Shown here: positions 45,392-53,252 of the stretch, one piece after another
How the letters are laid out: each line of letters opens with the position of its first letter
How positions within the stretch are numbered: the stretch's first letter is position 1
Origin: Spirosoma pollinicola
GTDB taxonomy: Bacteria; Bacteroidota; Bacteroidia; Cytophagales; Spirosomataceae
Direction of reading: 5' to 3'
DNA length: 64,000 nt
Assembly: GCF_002831565.1 (NCBI RefSeq)
Contig: NZ_CP025096.1
Span: 8,304,468-8,368,467 of the forward strand
The notes under the pieces: generated by a model
The model's input: the letters and a program-made list of their open reading frames with translations, nothing else
The model's database searches: none
Told to the model about the DNA's origin: nothing
Program-made: the position numbers and the translations under genes

Positions 45392-45420
45392 TCTCATAAA
45401 TGGCTCATTTAAGAGACGAA
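45392..45420 (+). repeat. Dispersed TCTCA-GCTC-GAGAC motif
   Basis: TCTCA TAAATG GCTCATTTAA GAGAC GAA, 28 bases after the monooxygenase stop. Confidence 0.5.
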
Positions 45421-45566
45421 GGACCATGCATGTATAGGTTTATCAAATGATTGGGGTTGGGTCAGACGCCAACGCGGCCATTTGTGAGATCTTAAAGTAA
45501 AACGATTCAGCGAAAAGTCATCAAGAAGACTAGCCAACAGAAGGTAGGCGTCCCAAACCCGGACAC

Positions 45567-46355
45567 TTACTCAATGGAGGTTAACTCCGCACTAAACTGA
45601 GTTATTAATTCCTGATCGATGCCGTTCTGCAAGAGTCGAATAAAGGCGGAACCAATAATAGCACCCTGACTGTAGCGATGAACCAATTCGACGTCTGCTC
45701 GCTGGCTGATATTGATCCCAACGGCAGTGGGCGTTTGGAGGCCTAGCTCCGCTAACCGCGCCAGATACGATTCGCTCTCAGCCAAACGCTTAGTGCCGCC
45801 AGTGGTCGAATTGGATGACATCACATACAGAAAGCCACAGCCTTCCTTATCAATTTCCCACAACCGCTTCTGACTCGTACCCGGGCCAATCATAAAAACA
45901 GGGGCTAGATTATACTGTTCATAATAAGGTTTATAGTGCTGCTGGTAATCTGATAAGGGCAGCTCCGGCAATAAAACACCCGCAATGCCCACCTGCTCAC
46001 AGCGTTGACAGAACCGCTCAAAGCCATATTGGTACACCGGATTCAACGCCCCAAAAAACACCAAAGGCAAGCAGACCGAGGGACCCATTGAGGCTAATTG
46101 GTCGAATAACACATCCAGGCTCATGCCATTGGCTAAGGCTACCTGATGGCTACGTTGAACGATAGGCCCATCCAAGAGCGAGTCCGAAAAGGGCAGGCCG
46201 ATCTCCACAAAATCGATGCCGCTGGCTTGCAGGTGAGTCAATAAGGGAACCGTATCGTCCAGCTGGGGATACCCGGCCGTGATATAGAGGCTCACTAAGG
46301 GGCGGGGTTGCGTAAAGAGTTGGACTAAGCGATTGGTTGACAAAAGCGGGTTCAT
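45567..46355 (-). CDS. trpA: Tryptophan synthase alpha chain
   Basis: 262 residues. It cleaves indole-3-glycerol phosphate to indole and glyceraldehyde 3-phosphate in complex with TrpB. Landmarks: LVSLYITAGYPQLDDTVPLL, GIDFVEIGLPFSDSLLDGPI with the catalytic Glu, LVFFGALNPVYQYGFERF, the active-site region GVLLPELPLSDY and GAIIGSAFIRLL (phosphate binding). It overlaps the end of trpB by four bases (ATGA type), so translation is coupled. No other trp genes are in the window. Confidence 0.95.
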   Translation of the reverse strand: MNPLLSTNRLVQLFTQPRPLVSLYITAGYPQLDDTVPLLTHLQASGIDFVEIGLPFSDSLLDGPIVQRSHQVALANGMSLDVLFDQLASMGPSVCLPLVFFGALNPVYQYGFERFCQRCEQVGIAGVLLPELPLSDYQQHYKPYYEQYNLAPVFMIGPGTSQKRLWEIDKEGCGFLYVMSSNSTTGGTKRLAESESYLARLAELGLQTPTAVGINISQRADVELVHRYSQGAIIGSAFIRLLQNGIDQELITQFSAELTSIE

Positions 46356-47545
46356 GGCTTTGATTGAGAAGCTTGATAGTTAAAATACGTGGTTAAGTCT
46401 TTATCCCCTCGACCCGACAGGCAGACCACCACCAGTTGTTCGGGCTGCAACGAAAGTTGCTCTAAGGCGGCCAGGGCATGCGCCGATTCTAAGGCGGGAA
46501 TAAGGCCTTCTAAGCGGGTTACCGATAAAGCGGCTTCCAAAGCCTGCTGGTCGGTAACGGCTTTAAACTCGACGCGGCCCTGCTGGTGTAAATGAGCCAG
46601 TTGAGGACCGATACCCGGATAATCTAAGCCGGCCGAAACCGAATGGGCTTCCACCACCTGGCCCTGAGTCGTTTGCATGAACAAGGTTTTGGTCCCGTGC
46701 AAGATGCCCGGCCGACCCAGAAACGTAGCCGCCGCCGACTGACCCGAGTCAAGGCCCTGCCCGGCGGCTTCGGCCGCAATTAACTGCACCAAGGGTTGAT
46801 CCAGAAAGTGATAAAAGCTGCCGATGGCATTACTGCCCCCGCCCACGCAAGCGACCACATAATCGGGGAAGGTTTGGTGGGTTAACGCCGGAAGCTGCCA
46901 ACTGATTTCCTGGCTAATCACCGACTGGAACTGGGCCACCATATCCGGATAGGGATGGGGACCGAACACCGATCCCAGCACATAGTAAGTCTCCTCAGGG
47001 TCATTAATCCAGGCTCGAAAGGCCTCATTGACGGCCTCTTTTAAGGTCCGGCTCCCCGATTGAGCGGCCCGCACGGTGGCCCCCAGTAAGCGCATCCGCT
47101 CTACGTTGGTCGACTGTCGGAGCATATCTACTTCGCCCATGTAAATGACGCAGGGCAAATCGAGTAAGGCACAAATGGTGGCCGTGGCGACCCCATGGGA
47201 GCCCGCCCCGGTTTCGGCAATGATTCGTTTTTTGCCCAGCTGTTTGGCCAGTAGAATTTGGCCCAGCGTGTTATTGATTTTGTGCGAGCCGGTATGGCAT
47301 AGGTCCTCGCGTTTGAGAAAGATTCGGGCGTTATAGCGTTTGGATAATCGGTGGGCTTCGTACAAGGGGGTGGGTCGGCCCACGTACTGCTCCAAGAGGG
47401 TCTGAAAGGTTTGTTTAAAGCCAGCCGAACTTAAGATGGCTCGATAGTGGGCTTGAAGTTCCTCGATATTGGGGTAGAGGACTTCGGGAACATACGTGCC
47501 GCCAAAGGGGCCATAAAAGCCATCGGCGTTAACCTGATACGTCAT
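46352..47545 (-). CDS. trpB: Tryptophan synthase beta chain
   Basis: About 397 residues from the ATG at 47545 (MTYQVNADGFYGPFGGTYVP), preceded by AGGAG-like bases; the longer frame to 47653 runs through the attenuator and is not the start. It joins indole and serine with PLP. Landmarks: RPTPLYEAHRLSKRYNARIF, EDLCHTGSHKINNTLGQILL (PLP Lys), AETGAGSHGVATATICALL, VACVGGGSNAIGSFYHFL. Overlaps trpA by four bases. Confidence 0.95.
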   Translation of the reverse strand: MTYQVNADGFYGPFGGTYVPEVLYPNIEELQAHYRAILSSAGFKQTFQTLLEQYVGRPTPLYEAHRLSKRYNARIFLKREDLCHTGSHKINNTLGQILLAKQLGKKRIIAETGAGSHGVATATICALLDLPCVIYMGEVDMLRQSTNVERMRLLGATVRAAQSGSRTLKEAVNEAFRAWINDPEETYYVLGSVFGPHPYPDMVAQFQSVISQEISWQLPALTHQTFPDYVVACVGGGSNAIGSFYHFLDQPLVQLIAAEAAGQGLDSGQSAAATFLGRPGILHGTKTLFMQTTQGQVVEAHSVSAGLDYPGIGPQLAHLHQQGRVEFKAVTDQQALEAALSVTRLEGLIPALESAHALAALEQLSLQPEQLVVVCLSGRGDKDLTTYFNYQASQSKP

Positions 47546-47581
47546 AAAAGGAGATTGATTAGAGTTTGGGGCAATAAAAAA

Positions 47582-47603
47582 GGCTCCCTGTGAACAGAGA
47601 GCC
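47582..47603 (-). terminator. trp attenuator (rho-independent terminator)
   Basis: On the transcript (minus strand): GGCUCUCUG, loop UUCA, CAGGGAGCC, then UUUUUUAUU. The stem is 9 bp with one G-U pair followed by a U-run, i.e. a classic intrinsic terminator, placed between the leader peptide (stop 47628) and trpB (start 47545). Confidence 0.85.
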
Positions 47604-47627
47604 CAATGCCGTGGAAATGATCCGGGA

Positions 47628-47711
47628 TTAGAAGGCACGCCAAGCTGGTTCACAGTATCGGGTTGTGAAAGAGCGCCACCAGCTAGCCGTAAAGCGGATC
47701 AAGGAATTCAT
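47628..47711 (-). CDS. trpL: trp leader peptide with tandem Trp codons
   Basis: A 27-residue frame, ATG at 47711 to TAA at 47628. Residues 11-12 are encoded TGG TGG, with a third Trp codon at position 24 (start MNSLIRFTASWWRS, end PAWRAF). It is followed by the attenuator at 47582-47603, then trpB, and is preceded by a TATCTTTG box. Ribosome stalling at the Trp codons should prevent the terminator from forming when tryptophan is scarce. The layout follows the classical attenuation model; the antiterminator pairing was not resolved. Confidence 0.85.
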   Translation of the reverse strand: MNSLIRFTASWWRSFTTRYCEPAWRAF

Positions 47712-47715
47712 GAGG

Positions 47716-47747
47716 CAAAGATAAATGATTTTGCGTTAAAAATTCAA
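47716..47747 (-). promoter_or_regulatory. Bacteroidota-type promoter of trpL-trpBA
   Basis: The minus strand has TATCTTTG at 47723-47716 (exact TAnnTTTG) and TTG at 47747-47745, 21 bases upstream. Transcription would start about 4-5 bases after the box, almost at the trpL ATG (47711), so the leader mRNA would be nearly leaderless. Confidence 0.7.
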
Positions 47748-47962
47748 ATGTGGTCTTTTTAAGTGCGGCTAAGAGGGGAGTGCCGCTAAACTATCTAAAT
47801 CGTCACGTCATAAGCCCTGTAGCTTGTATCAAAAAAGATGTTGTAGTCATTCGCTATAAAGTCGCAGAAAACGCTTGTCTCATAATTCACTTTAGCAATT
47901 TCCGCACATTTCCGCTTTCACCTTTCCCCTACTTTTAAACAAACTATCAACGCGTTCAATTT

Positions 47963-48340
47963 ATGAAATCCATCTCGCCAAACATCTTCGTCAATGACTT
48001 ACAAGCAACCATCACCTTTTACACCAAACTTGGCTTTACAATAACGGATGAAGTGACTGCTGCCGAAGGCGAAAAGGTATTTGCCATGATGACGAACGGA
48101 AGTGTCACGTTCATGTTTCAGAGCTTTGCCAGCATTGAAGGCCAGCACCCGATGGTGAATCGTGCCGACGGAGGGTCGCTTTTGTTGTACATCACTGTGG
48201 ATAACATCCGTCAGTATTATGCCTATATCAACGAACGCGTAACCGTGCTCACCGGTCTGGAGAAAACGTTTTACGGGGCTACTGAATTTTCGCTCTGCGA
48301 CAACAATAATTACCGGCTAACTTTTGCCGAACATGACTAA
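47963..48340 (+). CDS. VOC superfamily (glyoxalase-like) protein
   Basis: 125 residues, with the betaalphabetabetabeta repeats of the vicinal-oxygen-chelate fold: ISPNIFVNDLQATITFYTKL, GFTITDEV, SVTFMFQSFASIEG, LLLYITVDNIRQYYAYI, TEFSLCDNNNYRLTFAEHD. A metal-dependent or binding role is possible, but no substrate is indicated. Its stop overlaps the ATG of the next gene by 8 bases, so the two are co-translated. Confidence 0.8.
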   Translation: MKSISPNIFVNDLQATITFYTKLGFTITDEVTAAEGEKVFAMMTNGSVTFMFQSFASIEGQHPMVNRADGGSLLLYITVDNIRQYYAYINERVTVLTGLEKTFYGATEFSLCDNNNYRLTFAEHD

Positions 48341-49181
48341 AGAGGAGCTCAATCCACTGAAAGTAACACCCGCAGAAGTGAAAAAGCTGCGCGCGCTGAA
48401 AATCAAAAAGAGTGAAATGCACCTGCACAACATAGAGGTATTGCAGACGTTGCTTGTTACCTCAAAAATCAGGGCGATGGAGCTGTTTGCGTTATCTGAG
48501 TTTCAAAGTCTTCCCTCAGTCGGCATACGCTTCGCGCATGACCTGATCTGGATGGGCTATTATTCCCTACACGAGCTGAAAGGAAAGGACCCCGCAAAGC
48601 TCACTGATCAATACGAATTGGAAAAAGGGGTATGGACCGATCCCTGTGTTGAAGATCAGTTTCGGCTGGTCGTACATTTTGCCAACCACCCAAACAGTAA
48701 ACTCAATTGGTGGGACTTCACCCCCGAGCGCAAAGCCTTCCGCGAAAAAAACGGCTATCCTTCCACGCGGCCAAAGAAGCCTTGGTTTGAGTTAGCTCAA
48801 TACCAAACGGGCAACCAAATAGCGGCCACGCAGGAGGCCACCCAAAAAGACCTGCATAAAAAACTGAAACTCGCCTTGGCCTACATGACCAAATATCCAC
48901 AAGAAAAAATCACCATCGCTCAACTGGCTGATTTAGCCCACCTCTCCCCCTATCATTTCATCCGCCTCTTCCGCAGTGCCTATGAACTGACACCCCTGCA
49001 ATACCTCACGCGACTACGACTAAAGAAAGCATCTTTACTACTAAAAAAATCAGATGCCACCGTAGCCAACATCGTTCCCCAATGTGGCTTTGAGAACGAG
49101 AGCGCTTTTATTCGCTTATTCAGAAAAGAATTCAGACTGACACCAATAGCGTACCGTAAGCAGTTTGGGCAGAAGAAGTAA
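48333..49181 (+). CDS. Cdd1/helix-hairpin-helix domain fused to AraC regulator
   Basis: About 282 residues from the ATG at 48333. The N-terminal half matches pathogenicity-locus (Cdd1) proteins: FQSLPSVGIRFAHDLIWMGY with SLHELKGKDPAKLTDQYELE (helix-hairpin-helix) and KLNWWDFTPERKAFREKNGY. The C-terminal 100 residues are an AraC HTH pair: ITIAQLADLAHLSPYHFIRL and ATVANIVPQCGFENESAFIR ending FRLTPIAYRKQFG. Thus a nucleic-acid-binding domain is joined to a transcription factor. The start lies inside the end of the VOC gene (ATGACTAA). Confidence 0.82.
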   Translation: MTKEELNPLKVTPAEVKKLRALKIKKSEMHLHNIEVLQTLLVTSKIRAMELFALSEFQSLPSVGIRFAHDLIWMGYYSLHELKGKDPAKLTDQYELEKGVWTDPCVEDQFRLVVHFANHPNSKLNWWDFTPERKAFREKNGYPSTRPKKPWFELAQYQTGNQIAATQEATQKDLHKKLKLALAYMTKYPQEKITIAQLADLAHLSPYHFIRLFRSAYELTPLQYLTRLRLKKASLLLKKSDATVANIVPQCGFENESAFIRLFRKEFRLTPIAYRKQFGQKK

Positions 49182-49490
49182 TCTTGCATTCAACTCTGCG
49201 CACTTTTGTTCTCCTTTGAAGATTCTTTCTGATCAAATTGCATATAATATCGCAAAAAAGACTTTTTTCAAGATAGGGGCTAAGACGATTTATTTCTCAG
49301 AAAAACGCTCCAATGCGAGACGAAAACTTTGTAGTTTAAGCAGAAGCGGCCCGATGCATTAATCGCTACATCAATGAAAGATTTATCGGCAGCCGGTACG
49401 CCGGAGCGGGCCGTACATATGCTTGTTTGGTTATGCCCTTCTAAATGCTTCTCGCTCATCTCAGGGATGAATGATCAGTAAGCCTTACCC
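49182..49490. other. Intergenic, no gene
   Basis: About 309 bases at the convergent ends of the AraC-fusion and RES genes. Holds a dispersed-motif copy at 49295. Nothing else found. Confidence 0.35.
49295..49326 (+). repeat. Dispersed TCTCA-GCTCC-GAGAC motif
   Basis: TCTCA GAAAAAC GCTCCAATGC GAGAC GAAAA, in the convergent gap after the Cdd1-AraC gene. Confidence 0.55.
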
Positions 49491-49958
49491 CTACCGTTTC
49501 CAAAGTCGGCGTTCGAGCCGTAGGTTCACCTGGCCAATGATCTGTATATCCCCAAACTGAGCGTGATTAGGGTGTAGCAGGTAATTGTAGGAGATTGGCA
49601 ACACGGCCGAGGGAACGGCCAACCCTAACTCAGTGGGCTTTTCCAGCCACTCGGCAAAAAACGTTTGTGTGACGGCTAACGCCTGGGGTTGGTCCCAGCC
49701 CGGTGGCAGGGCTTGGGGGTTGATCCAGCGCAAGGCATTCTCGGGTAGGCGCAGTGTAAACAGGCGCAGGGCGGGTAGGGCCTCATAGGCTACCTCGGGT
49801 AGGTGGACCATAATTTCCAGCAGGGTTAAAGCGGGTGAGGAGCCCGTATACAGGATTCCCTGCTCTCTGGGGTTCCAACGGCCGGGGGCTTTCTCCGCTC
49901 CCACTACTGTCAGGGGGTCATGCCAATGCGGTTCTTTCAGAATTCTGTAGACATCCAT
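49491..49958 (-). CDS. RES-domain toxin (NAD+ phosphorylase type)
   Basis: 155 residues. RES landmarks: the N-terminal Arg (MDVYRIL), GRWNPREQGILYTGSSPALT with the RES-like Arg/Glu/Ser set, LLEIMVHLPE, and the C-terminal NYLLHPNHAQFGDIQIIGQV. RES proteins degrade NAD+ when free of antitoxin. Its ATG overlaps the antitoxin stop (TGATG), the usual coupled order with antitoxin first. Confidence 0.9.
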   Translation of the reverse strand: MDVYRILKEPHWHDPLTVVGAEKAPGRWNPREQGILYTGSSPALTLLEIMVHLPEVAYEALPALRLFTLRLPENALRWINPQALPPGWDQPQALAVTQTFFAEWLEKPTELGLAVPSAVLPISYNYLLHPNHAQFGDIQIIGQVNLRLERRLWKR

Positions 49959-50518
49959 CAGCTAAATACTCCGTATTCGATGCGGGTAAAAACATCATCC
50001 ACCAGCCCAATACCCGTCGCCGTATTGAGCAACGACAGGGGCGTAGGATACGCTACGGACTCGGAGCTGGTCCGCTCGGCGGTAAACTCCGCTTCCCGTT
50101 GGTTAGCGGCCGCAATCAGGTCGTAGGGGCCGGTAGTCTGACTGATTTCGTTCAGTGGCCTGGCCGCTATTGATTGAAGGAGGGGATCAAAGCCTGTTTC
50201 TGGGGTGGCCAGTTCCGCCAGTGGGGTCTTCAGCCATCTGGTTAAGGTTTTTTTATGCTGGTCAAACACTGCTAATCCGTGTTCAAACAAGGCTTTGAGC
50301 CGGAATAAATGTTCTGAAATCAGTACCGAGAAATCGCCAGTTGTTGTTTTGTACAAGGCCCGTTCGGTTAACCCGATCAGGGTCGCCATTTCTTTTTTGG
50401 TGAGTCCGCTCAGGTCGGCTACCTCATCAACTAACGCCCGAGAGGCTTTGCGCTGGGCCTGAGGAATGATAGCCTGTCCCTGGCGGGACCTGGCCGACTG
50501 GATTCGAGTATGTACCAT
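49958..50518 (-). CDS. Xre/ParS-type antitoxin (DUF2384)
   Basis: 187 residues from the ATG at 50518 (MVHTRIQSARSRQGQ). HTH region: VDEVADLSGLTKKEMATLIG then LTERALYKTTTGDFSVLISE; C-terminal DUF2384: LFEHGLAVFDQHKKTLTRWL and GFDPLLQSIAARPLNEISQ. It neutralises the RES toxin and should repress its own promoter. A longer start at 50560 would lie inside the operator-like repeat at 50532-50570, so 50518 is preferred. Confidence 0.88.
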   Translation of the reverse strand: MVHTRIQSARSRQGQAIIPQAQRKASRALVDEVADLSGLTKKEMATLIGLTERALYKTTTGDFSVLISEHLFRLKALFEHGLAVFDQHKKTLTRWLKTPLAELATPETGFDPLLQSIAARPLNEISQTTGPYDLIAAANQREAEFTAERTSSESVAYPTPLSLLNTATGIGLVDDVFTRIEYGVFS

Positions 50519-50531
50519 GGGGGTGATATTA

Positions 50532-50570
50532 AACTGAACATTTTCCCTAATATATAACATTAGTTCAGTT
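50532..50570. promoter_or_regulatory. Operator-like inverted repeat of the TA operon
   Basis: Perfect 8-base arms AACTGAAC (50532-50539) and GTTCAGTT (50563-50570) flank an AT-rich centre with an inner CTAAT/ATTAG pair. The repeat sits 14-52 bases upstream of the antitoxin ATG, where autorepression of RES-Xre operons acts. Confidence 0.65.
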
Positions 50571-50683
50571 ATAACGCACAGGAACGAACAAGAGTTTGAC
50601 TACGGCATCAAATCATGCAGTAAAAATGCAAGAGATCGAGTCACGTGATTGTGGTTTTCGAACCAGCCCAACTAAACATAAGT

Positions 50684-51109
50684 CGACTTCTGCTACAAGC
50701 CGTATGCGACTAACAGGATTGGGAGGGCTGGCTACTGTATATGCTGGGTGGGGTAGTACAAACGGCCCGACAAACCATTGTGCTGGTAGAGGCTATTCGA
50801 GAGCGGATGCTGCACTACAAGCACACGCTGCGGCAGCGGTTGCCCAAACTCTACAGTCAGGACTTGCTCAACAACTTGTTTCAGCATCCTTACACCAAGA
50901 TTGATTTTCTGATGGCAGACTTGCACGTGACGCGCCTGACGGCCACTCGCTATCTGGACTTACTGAGCGAGCAGGGCTTTTTGCATAAACAGAAGATTGG
51001 GCTTAGTAATTACTACATCAATCAAGCGTTGATGAAACTATTGGTGGATGTAGGCTATAGCCTACCGGTTGGGCCTATTCCCTTGATTCAGACAACGTCT
51101 CAAAGCTAG
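50684..51109 (+). pseudogene. Fic family protein, C-terminal remnant
   Basis: In one frame: SRLLLQAVCD, a TAA at 50711-50713, then QDWEGWLLYMLGGVVQTARQ, IRERMLHYKHTLRQRLP and a winged-helix end (HPYTKIDFLMADLHVTRLTA, YLDLLSEQGFL). This is the C-terminal helical plus winged-helix part of Fic/DOC AMP-transferases. The catalytic HPFxxGNGR domain is absent upstream. A single stop interrupts what is left. It is divergent from the RES/Xre pair. Confidence 0.72.
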
Positions 51110-51269
51110 CAAGGGTATAATGATACGTAGCCTGGCAGAAGGAAACTGAAGGCTGCCCAATCCATATGCTTCAGAAATGGGGCATTCAGAGAGACGGATA
51201 ATTAAGGTCAGAGAAGGGAATTATAACAGCAGACCCGCATTCCTAGACACAAACATATATCTTGCAACT

Positions 51270-52271
51270 ATGAGCGCTACCTTCCCCGCTACTTATTCGA
51301 CTCTCAGTTCCACCGCCCTAGCTACTTTATTAGCCAAAACCTATGAACTAGAAAATGTGCGATGTGCCTTCCTAGTTCGGGGAGTGGGCGACACCTATTT
51401 GGTTGAATCAGCACAGGATCAATTCATCCTACGGATTTACCGATCTTCCCATCGAAGTCTAGCACACATCCAAGCCGAAGTGGCGTTGCTGCTCGCACTC
51501 AAGCAGGCTGGCGTATCGGTGTCTTATCCTATCGTTGATCGTACAGGAGGGACCATTCAGACCATTACCGCCATCGAGGGACAACGACAGGCCGTCCTTT
51601 TTAGCTATGCTCCTGGCCAGCCAGCCAGTATATTGACACCCGATCAGCTCCGCTCATTGGGCCGGGAAATGGCGCGCTTTCACCGGGTTTCATCGACGCT
51701 CACACTGCCCGGAGAGCGGTGGGTTTTTGATCTGGACACGACCCTTTTTCAACCTCTTGAACGCTTGCAAGCCACCTTTAGCGCTGACCAGGAAAGCTAC
51801 GCCTGGTTGCAAAACCAAGCCAACTACCTAAGTGAAAAGTTGTCACACATCAATACTACTGGTTTCCTGACCGGCTATTGCCATTTTGACTTCTTACCCA
51901 AGAACGTTCATTTTGACGGAGACTCAGTGACCTTATTTGACTTTGATTTTATGGGCTACGGTTGGTTGGTCAATGATATTATGTCGTTTTGGCAACATCT
52001 GGCCTTGGGGGTATACGCCGGTCGGATGAGCCAGCAAGCTTGTAATGAGGCCTATGCTATTTTTCTGGAGGGTTACGGTGAATTCAGTTCGATTAGTGAC
52101 CAGGAACTGGCCCTAGTCCCTTATTTATCGCTGGGCTTTTGGCTGTTTTATATGAGCTTCCATAGGACTCATGACCAATTTTACGGCTTTAGCCAGCCCT
52201 CACACCGAAACGTGTATATTAGCTTTTTGCGGCATCTAGTAGCCACGCATTGGGACAAATTAATTGATTAA
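51270..52271 (+). CDS. APH/homoserine kinase II-type phosphotransferase
   Basis: About 333 residues from the ATG at 51270. N-lobe: CAFLVRGVGDTYLVESAQDQ, FILRIYRS. Catalytic loop TGYCHFDFLPKNVHFDGDSV (His/Asp, with Asn), metal-binding loop TLFDFDFMGYGWLVNDIMSF. The family phosphorylates small molecules (aminoglycosides, choline, homoserine and others); the target here is unknown. The loop deviates from HxDxxxxN (first residues CHFD), but Asp and Asn are present. Monocistronic. Confidence 0.78.
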   Translation: MSATFPATYSTLSSTALATLLAKTYELENVRCAFLVRGVGDTYLVESAQDQFILRIYRSSHRSLAHIQAEVALLLALKQAGVSVSYPIVDRTGGTIQTITAIEGQRQAVLFSYAPGQPASILTPDQLRSLGREMARFHRVSSTLTLPGERWVFDLDTTLFQPLERLQATFSADQESYAWLQNQANYLSEKLSHINTTGFLTGYCHFDFLPKNVHFDGDSVTLFDFDFMGYGWLVNDIMSFWQHLALGVYAGRMSQQACNEAYAIFLEGYGEFSSISDQELALVPYLSLGFWLFYMSFHRTHDQFYGFSQPSHRNVYISFLRHLVATHWDKLID

Positions 52272-52640
52272 GCAGGAGTTGTTTGTAGCGGGCTAAGTCA
52301 GGCTCGACTTGACATAGCCTGTCTCCTTTAAACTGATTTTTTAGCCACTTATTCTCATTAAATGCTCCTCAGCCTGAGACAACAATCTAATTAGTGCAAC
52401 TAAAAATTTCACGATCCGCCGTTGCGCCAGGCCGCTGGAGCGGTTTGAATCGGAGCGCCGAAGCGACCGCCCCCGCGGCCCGGCATAATTCCTCCCATTA
52501 GGAAGTCCCCCCTGATTGATAGGCAGACTCGGTATTGAGGGTAAGTTGCGCCGGACGCCATGACAGCGGTAGTAGTTCATGCTAGTCTCAATTGTGATGT
52601 TTGAAAGCTTATTTTTGCTAGTCCCAATGATCAACCCCTA
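52272..52640. other. Intergenic: dispersed motif, then a GC-rich block
   Basis: Contains the motif copy at 52353-52380. From about 52405 to 52485 an unusually GC-rich block (CGCCGTTGCGCC, CCGCTGGAGCGG, CGACCGCCCCCGCGGCCCGG) stands out from neighbours. Minus-strand frames through it are short and broken. It may be mobile-element debris; one stretch (GCGCAACGGCGGATCG on the minus strand) is two mismatches from the GC-rich insert motif. Confidence 0.4.
52353..52380 (+). repeat. Dispersed TCTCA-GCTCC-TGAGAC motif
   Basis: TCTCA TTAAAT GCTCCTCAGCC TGAGAC, about 80 bases after the phosphotransferase. Confidence 0.55.
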
Positions 52641-53131
52641 ATGCGATACGTCTATCTTTTCCTGCTGGCTAGCCTCCTTTTTTGCGCCTGCAAAAAAAAA
52701 CAGCTGCCTCAAAACCTAGTCTCTCAGATCAAAGACGTAGCGATCTATAAACCAAGTCCGGATTCACTTTTGATCTATCTGGTGTTAGCCGACACCGCGA
52801 ATAAGCCTGTTGCGGCCACGGGCTCGTATCTGTTCATGTTGGCTGATTCTACCCGTGTTCCACCTCCTGTTTATTCCGACAGAGGGTACGTCAAACGACT
52901 GATTTCGTCCCCTCGTACCCAGGAATGCCCAAAAATGGAGAAAAGACACTGGCGGCCCAAATTGGCCGTTTCTCGGCCCAAGATTTACGAACCTGGGCGG
53001 CTGACCACGGTCTACAGGAACGATCATTAAGGGGAAAACTTGACCTTAGAGTCTCATTTTTACCAGCATTGGGTAATCCCACAATTGACACGGTGTTTCT
53101 CTATAAGCGGGTAAAGGTTGATCTCAAGTAA
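52641..53131 (+). pseudogene. Small lipoprotein with probable frameshift
   Basis: The first frame gives a lipoprotein signal (YLFLLASLLFCACKKKQLPQ) and a beta-rich domain (SQIKDVAIYKPSPDSLLIYL, SYLFMLADSTRVPPPVYSD). After about 52878 a different frame reads on more naturally, TTDFVPSYPGMPKNGEKTLA then RVSFLPALGNPTIDTVFLYK, to a stop at 53131 just before a terminator. A one- or two-base indel near 52870-52885 explains both. As written, the first frame ends at 53030 with an unrelated basic tail. Confidence 0.6.
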
Positions 53132-53152
53132 AGGAATTACCTCTAAACCGAA

Positions 53153-53191
53153 AACCAACAAGCCAACCCTAAATGAGTTGGCTTGTTGGTT
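53153..53191. terminator. Bidirectional terminator between convergent genes
   Basis: Perfect 15-bp arms 53153-53167 and 53177-53191 with a 9-base loop, then TTATTTT. Serves the lipoprotein (+) and the TonB receptor (-). Confidence 0.8.
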
Positions 53192-53252
53192 TATTTTAGG
53201 AACGTAACTCATCTCAGCTAGTCTGCCCAAATGTGACTGACTCTACTTTCCA

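Noticed and set aside
47546-47653. N-terminal extension of trpB
   Set aside because: The extension would translate through the attenuator hairpin; the ATG at 47545 matches the normal TrpB start.
41857-52380. Dispersed 30-bp motif as a CRISPR array
   Set aside because: Copies are kilobases apart, not regularly spaced, and there are no cas genes.
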